Below are positions 47,401 to 58,692 of a DNA stretch of 64,000 bases, piece by piece. How positions within the stretch are numbered: position 1 is the first letter of the stretch; each line of letters begins with the position of its first letter. Source of the stretch: Cryptomeria japonica (lineage: Eukaryota; Streptophyta; Pinopsida; Cupressales; Cupressaceae); the NCBI RefSeq assembly GCF_030272615.1, contig NC_081409.1, positions 912,825,840 to 912,889,839 on the forward strand, in the 5' to 3' direction. Under the pieces are notes generated by a model. The model ran no database searches. It was not told where the DNA came from and saw nothing but the letters and a program-made list of their open reading frames with translations. The position numbers and the translations under genes were made by a program.

Positions 47401-48710
47401 AAGTATAAATACATGAAAAACAAAGATAAATCATGTTATATAGCGGATGAGCAAGGCATTATTGATTCTCATGAAGACCCGGTAGAAGACTCTGCTAGTG
47501 GATCTGGCAATGGGAAGGAATGGGTATTCTTAGCTATCAAGGAAGATGATATAGTACTAGAAGAGAAGGCACTTGCTGCTAAAATTGAGGACAAAGATGA
47601 ATGGGTAATTGATAGTGGTTGTTCACATCATATGACTGGAGATAAAGGGAAGTTTCTATCTTTGCAAGAATTTGATGATGGTCTAGTTAGATTTGGAGAT
47701 GACAAAGCATGCATGATCAAAGGAAAAGGAAATATATCATTGGATGGTAAGAATAATACTAACAATGTTTATTATGTTGAAGGTTTTAAGCATAATCTTT
47801 TGAGTGTAGGTCAATTGGTAGATAAGGGATTTCAATTACAATTCAAGGATGGAAAATGCAAAATCATTAATAGATCTGGCTTGAAGATTGCAACCGGTAC
47901 ACATACAAAAGGTAATATATTTCATTTGAATTCTGGTTTGAAGACATGTTTGATTACATAGATTGATGAGAGTTGGCTATGGCATAAAAGGTTATGTCAT
48001 ATGAATTTTGATTGCATTGTGAATATCAGTTCAAGTAAGGTAGTTAGGGATATAACTAAGATTATGAAGCCCTACAATCTGGTATGTAAAGAATGTCAAA
48101 TGGATAAACAGGTCATAACCTCTTCTAGGAGTATACAAGATAAATCAAATGATGTTCTTGATCTTGTTCATACCGATTTGTGTGGCCCTGCTAGAGTTAA
48201 AAGTTTTCAAAGTGATAGATATTTCATGCTAATCATTGATGATTATTCTAGAATGATGTGGGTTACTTTTCTGAAAGAAAAATCTGAAGCATTTGAAAAA
48301 TTTAAAATCTTTATGGCTAAAGTGGAAACCAAGACAGGATTGAAGATTAAATGTTTGAGATCAGGTCATGGTGGAGAATTCACATCCAGTGAGTTTAATA
48401 ACTTTTGTGACAAGCATGGTATAATAAGACAATTTTCTGCTCCCCAGACACCTCAGCAGAATGGAGTTGTGGAAAGGAAGAACATAACTATCTTGGATGT
48501 TGCTAGAACAATGATGATGGAAGCTAGTCTACCTCATATCTACTGGAGAGAAGCAGTAATTACAATGGTTTATATGTTCAACGGAGTACATATCAAAGGA
48601 GAAACTAGTAAGACACCTTATGAATTATGGCTTGGCAATACACCTACAATTAAGTATATCAGATTTTTTGGTAGTAAATGTTATATCATGAGAGATGATA
48701 TTATTGGGAA
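47401..48710 (+). pseudogene. copia D gag end, protease and integrase (part 3)
   Basis: It resumes D with KYKYMKNKDKSCYIADEQ, then protease WVIDSGCSHHMTGDK (DSG intact) and NNVYYVEGFKHNLLSVGQLV. A TAG at 47959-47961 follows CLIT. The same frame continues into integrase: WHKRLCHMNFD and CKECQMDK zinc residues, DLVHTDLCGP, IIDDYSRMMWVTF, then LRSGHGGEF and QQNGVVERKN. The second catalytic Asp (LRSD in E and B) is Gly here. The sequence stops at IIGKF, fused to a partial LTR of element E at ATTTAC (48711-48716). RT and RNase H are lost. Confidence 0.9.
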
Positions 48711-48882
48711 ATTTACAGATTGGTTAATATTGTTTTGGTCTAAAGCCGACATGGCATATCATTGTAATATGGATTTATGTAATGATCTTATTGTAATATC
48801 TTTTAGGTGGCTGACCTAATTGGTTTAGGTCTTAGGGTTGGTATAAATTGATGTAAGATCTCATTGTAGATCGGGTATCATG

Positions 48883-49735
48883 TGTTAGGGTTCCCACAGA
48901 TACTGAGAGGGGGGGGGGGTGAATCAGTATTTGACCGGTTATGAAATTTTCTTAAAACTGAATATGCAGAATATAAAGTAACAGTATACTGGTATGCAAG
49001 AATTAATGCAAATAACAAAATCAAAAGCATCCACATGAAAAGAACACCATAACACAAGATGTTTTATGAGGAAACCTGATGTGGGAAAAACCTCGGTGGG
49101 ATTTGTGACCCACAATATTCACTTACTGGCCAATAAGAGAATATTACTTACAATAGGGGCCTGCACATGCAGGAAGGCCAACTGCCTAGAGCTCACTGCT
49201 CAACAAGAAGTCACACTAACTTACAATGAGGATTTACACAAATCCAATATTCTATACTGCTTTACAATAGCATCTTCAATGCCAGATTCAGTACCGGTTC
49301 TTGATCTGTTCTTTACATATACCCTTGACCTACAATTCGCACATTAGGTCTGCCTTATAATTTTATTTTTTTACATTCTATCCATATCCTACAAATGCCT
49401 ACAATGATCTCTTTTATATACAAGAGTCATTTTACAATTTGCCAAGTCGGCTTACAATGATAAACAAAATATTACATATCAAAAGTCCTATCGGCCTCTG
49501 TGCCGGTATACCTATTTCCTTCTGTTCCGGTGTACATCTTCTGTGCCGGTGCCAATGTAGATTGATTTTTTTGATGCCGGTGCACTGTTTTGTTTGAGTA
49601 ATGCTTTGCCAGTGCCATAGGATTGCAAGGTTTCCTGAGTAATGCTTTGCCGGTGCCATAGGATTGCAAGGTTGCCATCAATGACAAAACCTTCAATCAC
49701 ACACAATGTCTCATTGGAGTGTCCATATGTCAACA
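48883..49735 (-). repeat. element F 3' LTR
   Basis: TGTTAGGGTTCCCAC to CATATGTCAACA on the plus strand. It contains a 41-bp tandem duplication (TGAGTAATGCTTTGCC..., 49595-49676), also present in the other LTR at 52196-52277. Confidence 0.9.
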
Positions 49736-49749
49736 ATCTCCCCCTTTGG
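49736..49749 (-). other. element F polypurine tract
   Basis: The minus strand reads AATGCCAAAGGGGGAGAT immediately before TGTTGACATATGG, the LTR start. It is almost identical to the B and E tracts. Confidence 0.85.
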
Positions 49750-50093
49750 CATTGATGGCAACACTCATGAGAAATTTCAAAAAGATATCCAAAAATGTGT
49801 ATACCAAAAAAATGTTACCAAAAATATGAGGGCTCTCCCTGAGCATGTGATCCCTGTGTTTTGAATTTTCTCATCTACTACTCCCCCTTTGGCATCAATG
49901 ACAAAGGTTAGTAGATTTGTAGTTGTACCAATTCATAACCTCAACCTTGTAGTTGGGTAGTTATTATCTGAAGAATATCTCCCAAAATTAAGTTTATACC
50001 ATCCATAAACTTCTTGCTCTCCTTTATTGCTATCTCAGTTCTGTGTACTGTACCGGTGAGATGCTGCAAGTGCTCTGCCGGTGTTTTGCTACC

Positions 50094-51434
50094 CTATGTT
50101 AGTGCCTCTGAGATTTCCTTACGCAGAGATGCTAAATAGTCCAATCTTGGACTTAGTTTAGATCTCAAAATTTTTGCCTTGTTTATTATTTTCTCTTTTT
50201 CTCTTTCTAATTTGAGCAATTCTTCCTCAAAATTTGTTATCTTTTCCTCAAAAACTGATAATGTATCGGGTGAGTTAACAAAATTATCAGCAAGTTTATT
50301 GATCTCTTCCTGTACCTTGCTCATCTTTTTATCTACATCCGTGGTCAAAAAGTTTATCTTACAGGTGTCTTTATATAGAGTTTTGTACTCTTTCAATAAA
50401 TTGCACAGTTCCGGTAGAAGTGTGTCAAATTCCCTATTACACTTCTTTATTCCTTCCTCAAAGAATTTCTGTTTCTCTGTTTCTACACTTTCCTTTACAG
50501 TTTCTACCTTTGTTTGCTCAAAATTTCTAGAAATATATTTACAAAGTGTATCCAACTGGCCTAAAGAATCTTTGTTGGCTATATTACAATTTGGAGCTAT
50601 TAATTTCAAAACTGGAATTGAATCATCTATTGCTTTATAGGCTTGTGAGCTATAATCAGTTATTTTCTTGATAGATTCGAGCAATACCTCTGTTACATTT
50701 GATGGTGACCCAGTAAACTGAGTGTCGGTGGAAGGGACCATGTTGGTATTGACCTCTGGTAGGTCTGTTTGTGTCTCCATCTCTTTAAGCACAGTTTTTC
50801 TTGCATCATTTCTTACCGATGGCATCTATTTTGGAGCCTTTAACTCTGTTGGTTGCTCTGTTTGTGTTCTAGATTCCATCTTTTTCTTTGAATCTGCTGC
50901 CGGTTGCTCTTGGTTTCCTGTTGCCGGTTGCTCTTTATTATCAGATTTATCTATGGTATCCTTATCTACCACTATGTTGATTTTTTGAGTATCAACATTC
51001 ACAGTATATAGGACTTCAGGATTAGGATTGTTATCCTCTGTGTCCATGCTCTCAGCTGCCGGTTGATCTTCTGTAGTTGCTTTTACCGGTGGAGTATTTA
51101 AAGGAGGTGGGGGTAAGTTGTCTCTAATCTTGATACTTGGCGGTCCACCAACTTTACCTTTCCCTTTGTCCTTTTGATATACCAGAATGGGCTTGGGATT
51201 CATATATTCTTCTTGTTTTTCTTTTTCAACCAAGAATCTATCCCAACCATCTTCTGTTTCAGTTGAAACTTCAATAACTCTACCTGCCATTAATGATATT
51301 TGCCGGTGTGCAGTGGAAAAGACTGTTTGGTTGGCCTGAGCTTCTTTTAAATCATCTTCTAATTTGATATTTTTCAACTTCTCTGTATCATAGTCAGTAA
51401 GAGCTCCTTCAAGTTGCTTCATCAGATTTTCCAT
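50094..51434 (-). CDS. unrecognised coiled-coil protein of element F (two ORFs joined by TAG-ATG)
   Basis: One frame runs from the ATG at 51434 to the TAG at 50094, about 446 codons. It is interrupted by a single TAG at 50826-50828 that is followed at once by an ATG. The first part (201 codons) has MENLMKQLEGALTDYDTEK, a helical N-terminus, a Pro run (NLPPPPLNTPPVK) and low-complexity Gln/Glu-rich phrases (EQPATGNQEQPAADSKKK). The second (243 codons) is mostly heptad-like helix, with FEEKITNFEEELLKLEREKE and ending LASLRKEISEALT. I see no zinc knuckle, DSG, RT or integrase motif, and no signal peptide. It may be an accessory retroelement protein or a captured host coiled-coil gene; function is unknown. 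Frame conservation suggests coding, while the stop may be decay or a reinitiation site. Confidence 0.6.
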
Positions 51435-51484
51435 CTTTACCGGTGTCAAGATCTTCCTCAAGCTGTTAGGCTTTTGAAAATAGA

Positions 51485-51503
51485 GGACCAGGCTCTGATA
51501 CCA
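51485..51503 (-). other. element F primer binding site
   Basis: The minus strand reads TGGTATCAGAGCCTGGTCC, Met-type, two bases after the LTR end CCCTAACA. Confidence 0.9.
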
Positions 51504-51505
51504 AT

Positions 51506-52336
51506 TGTTAGGGTTCCCACAAATACTGAGAGGGGGGGGGTGAATCAGTATCTGACCGGTTATGAAATTTTCTTAAAACTGAATATGCAGAATATAAAGT
51601 AACAGTATACCGGTATGCAAGAATTAATGCAAATAACATAATCAAAAGCATCCACATGAAAAGAACACCATAACACAAGATGTTTTACGAGGAAACCCGG
51701 TGTGGGAAAAACCTCGGTGGGATTTGTGACCCACAATATTCACTTACTGGCCAATAAGAGAATATTACTTACAATAGGGGCCTGCACATGTAGGAAGGCC
51801 AACTGCCTAGAGCTCACTGCTCAACAAGAAGTCACACTAACTTACAATGAGGATTTACACAAATCCAATATTCTGTACTTCTTTACAATAGCATCTTCAA
51901 TGCCAGATTCAGTACCGGCTCTTGCTCTATTCTTTACATATACCCTTGACCTACAATTCACACATTAGGTCTGCCTTATAATTTTTTTTTTTACATTCTA
52001 TCCATATCCTACAAATGCCTACAATGATCTCTTTTATATACAAGAGTCATTTTACAATTTGCCAAGTCGGCTTACAATGATAAACAAAATATTACATATC
52101 AAAAGTCCTGTCGGCCTCTGTGCCGGTATACATATTTCCTTCTGTGCTGGTGCTGGTGTAGATTGATTTTGTTGATGCCGGTGCACTGTTTTGTTTGAGT
52201 AATGCTTTGCCGGTGCCATAGGATTGCAAGGTTTCCTGAGTAATGCTTTGCCGGTGCCATAGGATTGCAAGGTTGCCATCAATGACAAAACCTTCAATCA
52301 CACACAATGTCTCATTGGAGTGTCCATATGTCAACA
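51506..52336 (-). repeat. element F 5' LTR
   Basis: It pairs with 48883-49735 and is followed by TCGTG (52337-52341). Confidence 0.9.
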
Positions 52337-52919
52337 TCGTGGTCATGAATTGTAATATCATATGCGAAGGAGTTTAGGTCGATCATTGAGGATCGAATTG
52401 GTTTTAAGGAAGAGGTCAAAGGCCTCTAGTGTTGAGCTTAACCAAGCCTCTAATCAGGCATGGTAGATGCTATCTCTAGTAGTTCATTCTACTGGATTGT
52501 TGTCCAAATATCTTGAGGTGGTTTTAGCCTCTCTGTAGTCAGTGAGACTCTTTTGTAATAAGCAGTGTGCTCTAGGTAGTGTGCCTTCCTGCATGTGTAC
52601 GCCCCTCATTGTAACACATACTTTCTGTAGAAGTATCATCTGACTGTGGGTAGGCTTCCCACCATGGTTTTTCCCTTTATCGGGTTTTCCACGTACAAAT
52701 CTTGGTGTTATGTGGTGTGGTTGCATTGCATTAATAATCTATTTTATTATTGAGTTGCATTGTTTACCGGTATCTGTGTCTACCGGCATTTGTTTTTGCT
52801 TTACCAGTATTTAAATGTTTATGTGGTCCGGTTTAAGGTTGTATAGTGGATTAATTGTTATAATCTGTTAACAATTGATTCACCCCCCCTCTCAGTTGTT
52901 CACCGGTTATCCTAACAAT

Positions 52920-52931
52920 TGGTATTGGAGC
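52920..52931 (+). other. element E primer binding site (mutated)
   Basis: TGGTATTGGAGC differs from the Met PBS TGGTATCAGAGC by two transitions and is two bases past the LTR end. Confidence 0.8.
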
Positions 52932-52975
52932 ATTGGTCCTCTTTTGTAGAAGCTTAACCACTTGAGGTAGATCCT

Positions 52976-54100
52976 ATGGCAACTAATCCACTGACAACTA
53001 TCTTCAGAAGAGAAATCCCTAAGCTTGATGGAATAAATTATAGGATATGGAAGATCCGAATGTAGACTCATCTTAGATGTATTGGAAAGGATATTTGTGA
53101 GATCACTGAGAAAGGTTATACACCTTATGATTTGGTATTTTGCAATCCTACTCCTGCAAACTTGGATAAAAATATTGAGAATGGTTGCAGAGCTAGAGAA
53201 GCCCTCCTATGTGCACTTACTGATCAACAGATTATGGGATTGACTGATAAATCATCTACAAAGGTTATGTGGGATAAATTGCAAACTTTGAATGAAGGTT
53301 CCCCTACTGTCAAAATTGCTAAACTTGATGGCTACCGGGTGAGATATGAAAACTTGAAGATGGATGACAATGAAATAATTGCTACATTTATGGAGAGAGT
53401 AAATGAAATTGTCATGGGAATTCAATATTGTGGAGGATTTCTGAGTGAAGATGAAATAGTTTCCAAGGTCTTGAGAGCCCTTCCACCGGCTTACAAGATG
53501 AAGGCAATTGTAATTAATGAGCTAAGAACAATGGCAAACACCTTGGTTAACAAAGACATTATGATTGGGAAGTTATCTGCTTTTGAGCTTGAAGAATTTG
53601 GACCTTCTAGAGCTGCAAAATCTGAATCTGCTTTTCATGCATCATCATCATCATCTACTAGCAAGAATGATTGGAAAGCCCTATATGTAAAGGAATTGGA
53701 AGACATGAGGAAAGAAGATGAAGAATTTGAGCAACTTGAAGCCTTATTTTCTAGAAGAATACCTAAAGGACCGATAGGAAGTAAGTATGAAGGAAAAGCA
53801 CCTTTTAAATGTTTTGCATGTCATAAGATTGGTCATTTTGCATCTAGATATCTTGAAAGGAATGCAAGATTTGAGGAAAGAGTTAAGAAATATTTTAAGC
53901 CTAATCATAACATATACAAATTCAAGAGAAACAAACAATGTTTCATAGCGGATGAGGAAGGAGTAACTGATGACTCTAAGGATGAACCAACAAAAGAATC
54001 TGCTAGTGGATCTGGCAATGGAAAGGAATGGGTGTTGTATGGCCTAAAAGAAGATGGACTGGAACCAGCTATCCTGAATGAAGAGAAGGCCCTGGCAGCA
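52976..54100 (+). pseudogene. copia E gag
   Basis: The ATG at 52976 gives MATNPLTTIFRREIPKLDGI, then a TAG at 53063-53065. The frame is then open through EALLCALTDQQIMGLTDKSS, LDGYRVRYENLKMDDNE, ERVNEIVMGIQYCGG and LPPAYKMKAIVINELRTM (UBN2-type gag). The zinc knuckle is CFACHKIGHFASRY (about 53810-53850): its last Cys is Tyr, whereas D keeps Cys. A charged tail (KESASGSGNGKEWV) leads to the protease. Confidence 0.9.
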
Positions 54101-57100
54101 AAAGTTGAAGATAAGGATGAATGGGTAATTGATAGTGGATGCTCACATCATATGACTGGAGATAAAATAAAAAATTTGTCCCTGCATGAATACAATGGTG
54201 GTCAAGTAAGATTTGGAGATGACAAAGCATGTATGATCAGAGGTAGAGGCACTATCTCTCTTGATGGTAAGCATAATACTAATAATGTCTATTATGTAGA
54301 AGGTTTAAAGCATAATCTTTTGAGTGCTGGTCAACTAGTGGACAAGGGATTACAACTTCAATTCAAGGATAGAAAATACAAAATCATTAACAAGACTAGT
54401 TTGGAGATTGCTACCGGTACTCAGACTGGAGGTAATATCTTTCATTTGAACACTGGTAATAAGACATGTTTGATTACTCATATTGATGAGAGTTGGTTAT
54501 GGCTTTAAAGGTTGTGTCATTTTCATTTTGATTGCATTGTCAAGATCAGTTCAACAGAGGCAGTTAGAGATATACCTAAGATTATGAAGCCTCATAATCG
54601 GGTATGTAAGGAATATCAATTGGGAAAGCAAGTTAGAACTACTTTTAAAAGCATACAAGATAAATCTAATGATGTTCTTCATTTGATTCATACTGACTTA
54701 TGTGGTCCAACAAGGATTAGAAGCTTTCAAGGTGATAGATACCTCATGCTAATAATTGATGATTATTCTAGAATGATGTGGGTGACTTTTCTTAGGGAGA
54801 AGTCTGAAGCTAAAACTGGATTGAAAATCAAATGTCTAAGATCAGACCAAGGTAGTGAGTTCACTTCTCATGAATTTAATAGTTATTGTGAAACAAATAG
54901 AATTAGGAGACATTTATCTGCACCTAGGACTCCTCAACAAAATGGAGTGGCGGAAAGAAAGAATAGAACCATTTTGGATGCAGTAAGAACCATGATGATG
55001 GAAGCCCAATTGCCTCATATATACTGGAGAGAAGCAGTGAGTACAACAGTCTACACATTCAACAGAGTTCACATCAAAGGTGAAACCGGTAAGACTCCTT
55101 ATGAACTATGGTTTGACATACACCTACTGTTAAATATTTCAGAATTTTTGGAAGTAAATGTTATATCAAAAGGAATGATTCAATTGGAAAGGTTGATTCT
55201 AGATGTGATGAAAGAATATTTCTTGGTTATTCTAATCAAAGCAAAGCATATATATGTTAAAACAAAAGATTGCAAAAAATTGTGGAAAGTGCAAATGTGA
55301 AAGTGGATGAGCAATACAAAAATCAATCTATATCATATGATAGGGAACCGATAGTGGAAATGATCATAACTAAACTGGCAATTCCTCAACTTGTACAAGA
55401 CACTGAAACTATTACACCGGCATAGTCAGAAAACTCAACTATGACTGATGATCAGATCAGTGAATCTGAAGTTCAGAAGACTCCAAGGTATGTAAGATTA
55501 AACCACTCTGAAGATCAAATCATTGGAGATAGGAACAAGGGAGTTATGACTAGAAGGAGACTGGCAAATGAAGAGGTATGTCTTATTTTTCAAGTTGAAC
55601 CGACAATTGTTATTGAAGCTTGTAAAGATAAACATTGGTTAAAGGCTATGGAAGATGAATTAGATTAGATAGAGAAGAATGGAACTTGGACTTTAGTTCC
55701 CCAACCTAAAAATAAGAATTTTATTGGAACTAAGTGGGTTTTTATAAATAAATTGAATGAGGATGGTCAAGTTATAAGAAATAAAGCTAGACTAGTTTGT
55801 AAAGGATATTCTCAAAAGGAAGGAATTGATTATGGTGAGACTTTTGCACCTATAGCTAGAATTGAAGCTGTTAGACTATTTCTTGCCTATGCAGCATATA
55901 ACAACTATAAGGTTTATCAAATGGATGTTAAATGTGCATTTTTGAATGATGAACTTGAAGAAGAGGTATACATTGAGCAGCCTGATTATTTTTCACTAAC
56001 AAATGATAAGGATATGGTTTGTTGGTTAAAGAAAGCATTATATGGATTGAAACAAGCTCCCAGAGCTTGGTATGCAAGGTTGGATAAATATATTTTGAAG
56101 CTTGGTTTTACTAAAGGCAGTGCTGACAGTAATTTGTATTACAAAATTATTGATGATGATATTCTGATTATTGAAGTATTTGTTGATGATATCATTTTTG
56201 GAGGAGAAGATAAATTGTGCATGGAATTTGCTAACATGAAGAATGAATTTGAGATGTCAATGATTGGTGAAATGAAATTTTTCTTAGGCATCTTTATCTG
56301 TCAAACAAAGTATTTGAGGGAATTGTTGAAGAAGTTTGGTATGGATAATTCCAAACTGGTAAGTACACCTATGGTGACAAGTGAGAAATTATCTATCAAA
56401 GATACATCTGCACCGGTAAATCCAACAAGGTATAAGTCTATGGTTGGTGGCTTGTTATATTTAACTCAGACTAGACCAGATATTATGAATGTTGTGAGTA
56501 TTGTTTCAAGATATCAAAGTAATCCTAAAGAAAATCATGAATGTGTAGTAAAGAGGATATTTTGGTATCTACAAGGTACAACTGAATATGGCTTATGTTA
56601 TTCTAGAGATGATAACTTCACTTTGTGTGCATATACAGATTCATATTGGGTAGGAGATACTGATTACATGAAGAACACTTTTGGTGGAGCTTTCTTTCTT
56701 GGAAAGAAACTGGTTTCATGGATCAACAGAAAACAATTATGCATTTATTTATCTACTACAGAAGCTGAATATGTTGCAGTAGCAACCAATTGCACTCAAG
56801 TCCTATGGATGAAGCAAATTTTGAAGGATATCAAGGTAAAATGTAGTGAACCAGTAGTTATCTACTGTGATAACTCTGCAGCTATTGACATGTCTAAGAA
56901 TCTAGTATTTCACTCTAAGACTAAGCATATATCAATAAAGTATAACTTTTGAAGGATAAGGTAGAAGTAAAGGAAGTCAAATTGGTTTATGTGAACACTA
57001 AAGAGCAGATTGTAGATATATTCACTAAACCACTGGCTAAGGAATCATTTGAGTATTTGAGAGACAGGTTAGGGGTTTCTACCCCTTCGACAGAGACTTG

Positions 57101-57101
57101 A
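54101..57101 (+). pseudogene. copia E pol: protease, integrase, RT, RNase H
   Basis: Protease WVIDSGCSHHMTGDK is intact. A TAA at 54506 falls in the integrase zinc region (WLWL* for WLWHKR) and CKEYQ replaces CKECQ, so the zinc site is lost. The integrase core keeps DLCGP, LRSDQGSEF and QQNGVAERKN. A one-base loss near 55115 shifts the frame, with further TAA 55258, TAG 55423 and TAG 55666. RT is open from 55669: [59 protein letters not shown]. RNase H has [20 protein letters not shown] and [14 protein letters not shown] frameshift near 56950 separates the tail (YVNTKEQIVDIFTKPLAKES), which ends at TGA 57099. Confidence 0.92.
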
Positions 57102-57424
57102 TTGATACAGTTTGGCATTAGTCCGACATGTATTATCAGAGTTACTATTCATTCCGGTACTGATGAGTGGTGCTACTACTCAGGGGGAGTAGTCAGCTTT
57201 GAGTTTCAGGGAATTATTGCTTTGATAATTTTGTCAGTTCTCTGGCATTGATGTCAAAGGGGGAGAGATATTGATGTGAAGAAGGAAACTTCAGAACTAT
57301 ACAAAGATATTATTCAAAGGGGGAGTTTGTTGGTTGTCTTCCATTGGGGGAGACTTGTTTGGCATTTCTTGGTACTTAGATATTTTTCACATCTAGTGTT
57401 GCCATCAATGCCAAAGGGGGCGAT
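57102..57424 (+). other. element E 3' spacer and polypurine tract
   Basis: Non-coding, with several AAAGGGGGAG phrases (57186, 57256, 57317, 57345, 57413). The last, CCAAAGGGGGCGAT, immediately precedes the LTR. Confidence 0.8.
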
Positions 57425-58692
57425 TGTTGGCATTTTTGAGGAATTGATTATGTGTTGCATTGATGTTTTGTCATTGATGTCAAGACTAGCTATTATGGTT
57501 GGTTACCAATAGACAGGTTTTGGTTACCGACAGAAGATCTAGTGCTACCGGCTGAAGAGACTATCTGTTGGACACTTCTGACATGTTTGAATCAATGGAA
57601 TGTGTTTGGTTACATGTGGTACATTCTTCTAGAGCATGTCTTGGTCAGATGGTATTAACTTGGTAATCGGATGCTATCATACACTCTAGTAAACCCTTAC
57701 CGACATAAGTTTAAGATTCTACCGGTAGAGCTTTCATTGAGAATTCTTGATAGGATGCATAAGTGGTGTTGGTGTGGCTTTCAGGATGCTGAAGATGTTC
57801 TCTAATCATGCTTTAAGCAGTTGGAGATGTTGCTTTGGCATGGTGGACCCAGAATAGGTTTGGTGCCTATCTAGGTTATGGACCGGTATCATGTTAACGT
57901 GTTCTCTACATGTTACCAAGATGATTTACGGATTGGTTAATATTATTTTAGTCTAAAGACGACATGGCATATCATTGTAATATGGATTTATGTAATGATC
58001 TTATTATAATATCTTTTATGTGGCCGACCTAATTGGTTTAGGTCTTAGGGTTGGTATAAATTGATGTAAGATCTCATTGTAGATCGGGTATCGTGGTCAT
58101 GAATTATAATATCATATGTGAAGGAGTTTAGGTTTATCATTGAGGATCAAATTGGGTTTAAGGAAGAGGTCAAAGGCCTTTGGTGTTGAGCTTAACCGGG
58201 ACTGTAATCAGGCATGGTAGATGCTATCTCTAGCAGTTCATTCTATTGGATTTTTGTCCAAATATCTTGAGGTGGTTTTAACCTCTCTGTAGTCAGTGAG
58301 ACTCTTTTGTAATGAGTTGTGCACTCTAGGCAGTCTGCCTTCCTGCATGTGCAGGCCCCTCATTGTAACACATACTTTCTGCATAAGTATCATCTGACTG
58401 TGGGTAGGCTTCCCACCATGGTTTTCCCCTTTACCGGGTTTTCCACGTACAAATCTTGGTGTTATGTGGTATGGTTGCATTGCATTAATTATCTGTTTTA
58501 TTATTGAGTTGCATTGTTTACCGGTATCTGTGTCTACCGACAGTTGTTTCTGCTTTACCGGTATTTAAATGTTTATGTGCTCCGGTTTAAGGTTGTATAG
58601 TGGATTAATTGTTATAATCTGTTAACAACTTATTCACAACCCCCCCTCCCCCCACCCCCCCCCCTCTCAGTTGTTCACCGGTTATCCTAACA
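57425..58692 (+). repeat. element E 3' LTR
   Basis: 1.27 kb, TGTTGGCATTTTTGAGG to CACCGGTTATCCTAACA. A long C-rich run lies near 58638-58672. It supplies the uninterrupted reference for the F insertion site and the missing 5' part of the other LTR. Confidence 0.9.

Larger units (their letters stand above)
11228..48710 (+). mobile_element. copia element D, truncated and split in three by nested insertions
   Basis: The pieces 11228-11515, 27826-28254 and 47401-48710 read in order as one copia gag-protease-integrase, closely matching element E at 52976 onward. The first gap is element A, flanked by the target duplication CCTAC (11511-11515 and 27821-27825). The second is element C, flanked by AGAAC (28255-28259 and 47396-47400). 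D lacks its 5' LTR and gag N-terminus, and its 3' side stops in the integrase region where it joins a partial LTR of E. RT, RNase H and both LTRs are missing. Confidence 0.85.
48883..52336 (-). mobile_element. element F: small non-autonomous LTR element with a novel ORF
   Basis: Two ~0.84 kb LTRs (48883-49735 and 51506-52336) flank only 1.77 kb. On the minus strand there is a Met-type PBS and an AAAGGGGGAGA PPT. The target duplication is TCATG on the left and TCGTG on the right; the uninterrupted 3' LTR of E reads TCGTG, so the left copy mutated. The sole internal coding region is a coiled-coil ORF. No gag, protease, RT or integrase motif is seen. Confidence 0.88.
48711..52917 (+). repeat. 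element E 5' LTR, first ~505 bp missing, interrupted by F
   Basis: Homology with the 3' LTR starts at ATTTAC(A/G)GATTGGTTAAT (57925 in the 3' copy), breaks at 48882, resumes at 52337 with the duplicated TCGTG and ends CCTAACA at 52917. Confidence 0.88.
48711..58692 (+). mobile_element. copia element E, 5' LTR truncated and hit by element F
   Basis: Partial 5' LTR (48711-48882 plus 52337-52917), degenerate Met PBS, gag-pol 52976-57101, PPT and full 3' LTR (57425-58692). Gag and integrase are close to element D. Coding is broken by about five stops and two frameshifts. Confidence 0.9.

Noticed and set aside
49066-49347. 93-codon ORF repeated at 51702-51968
   Set aside because: Both are the same stretch of the two F LTRs in the strand opposite to the element; no domain.
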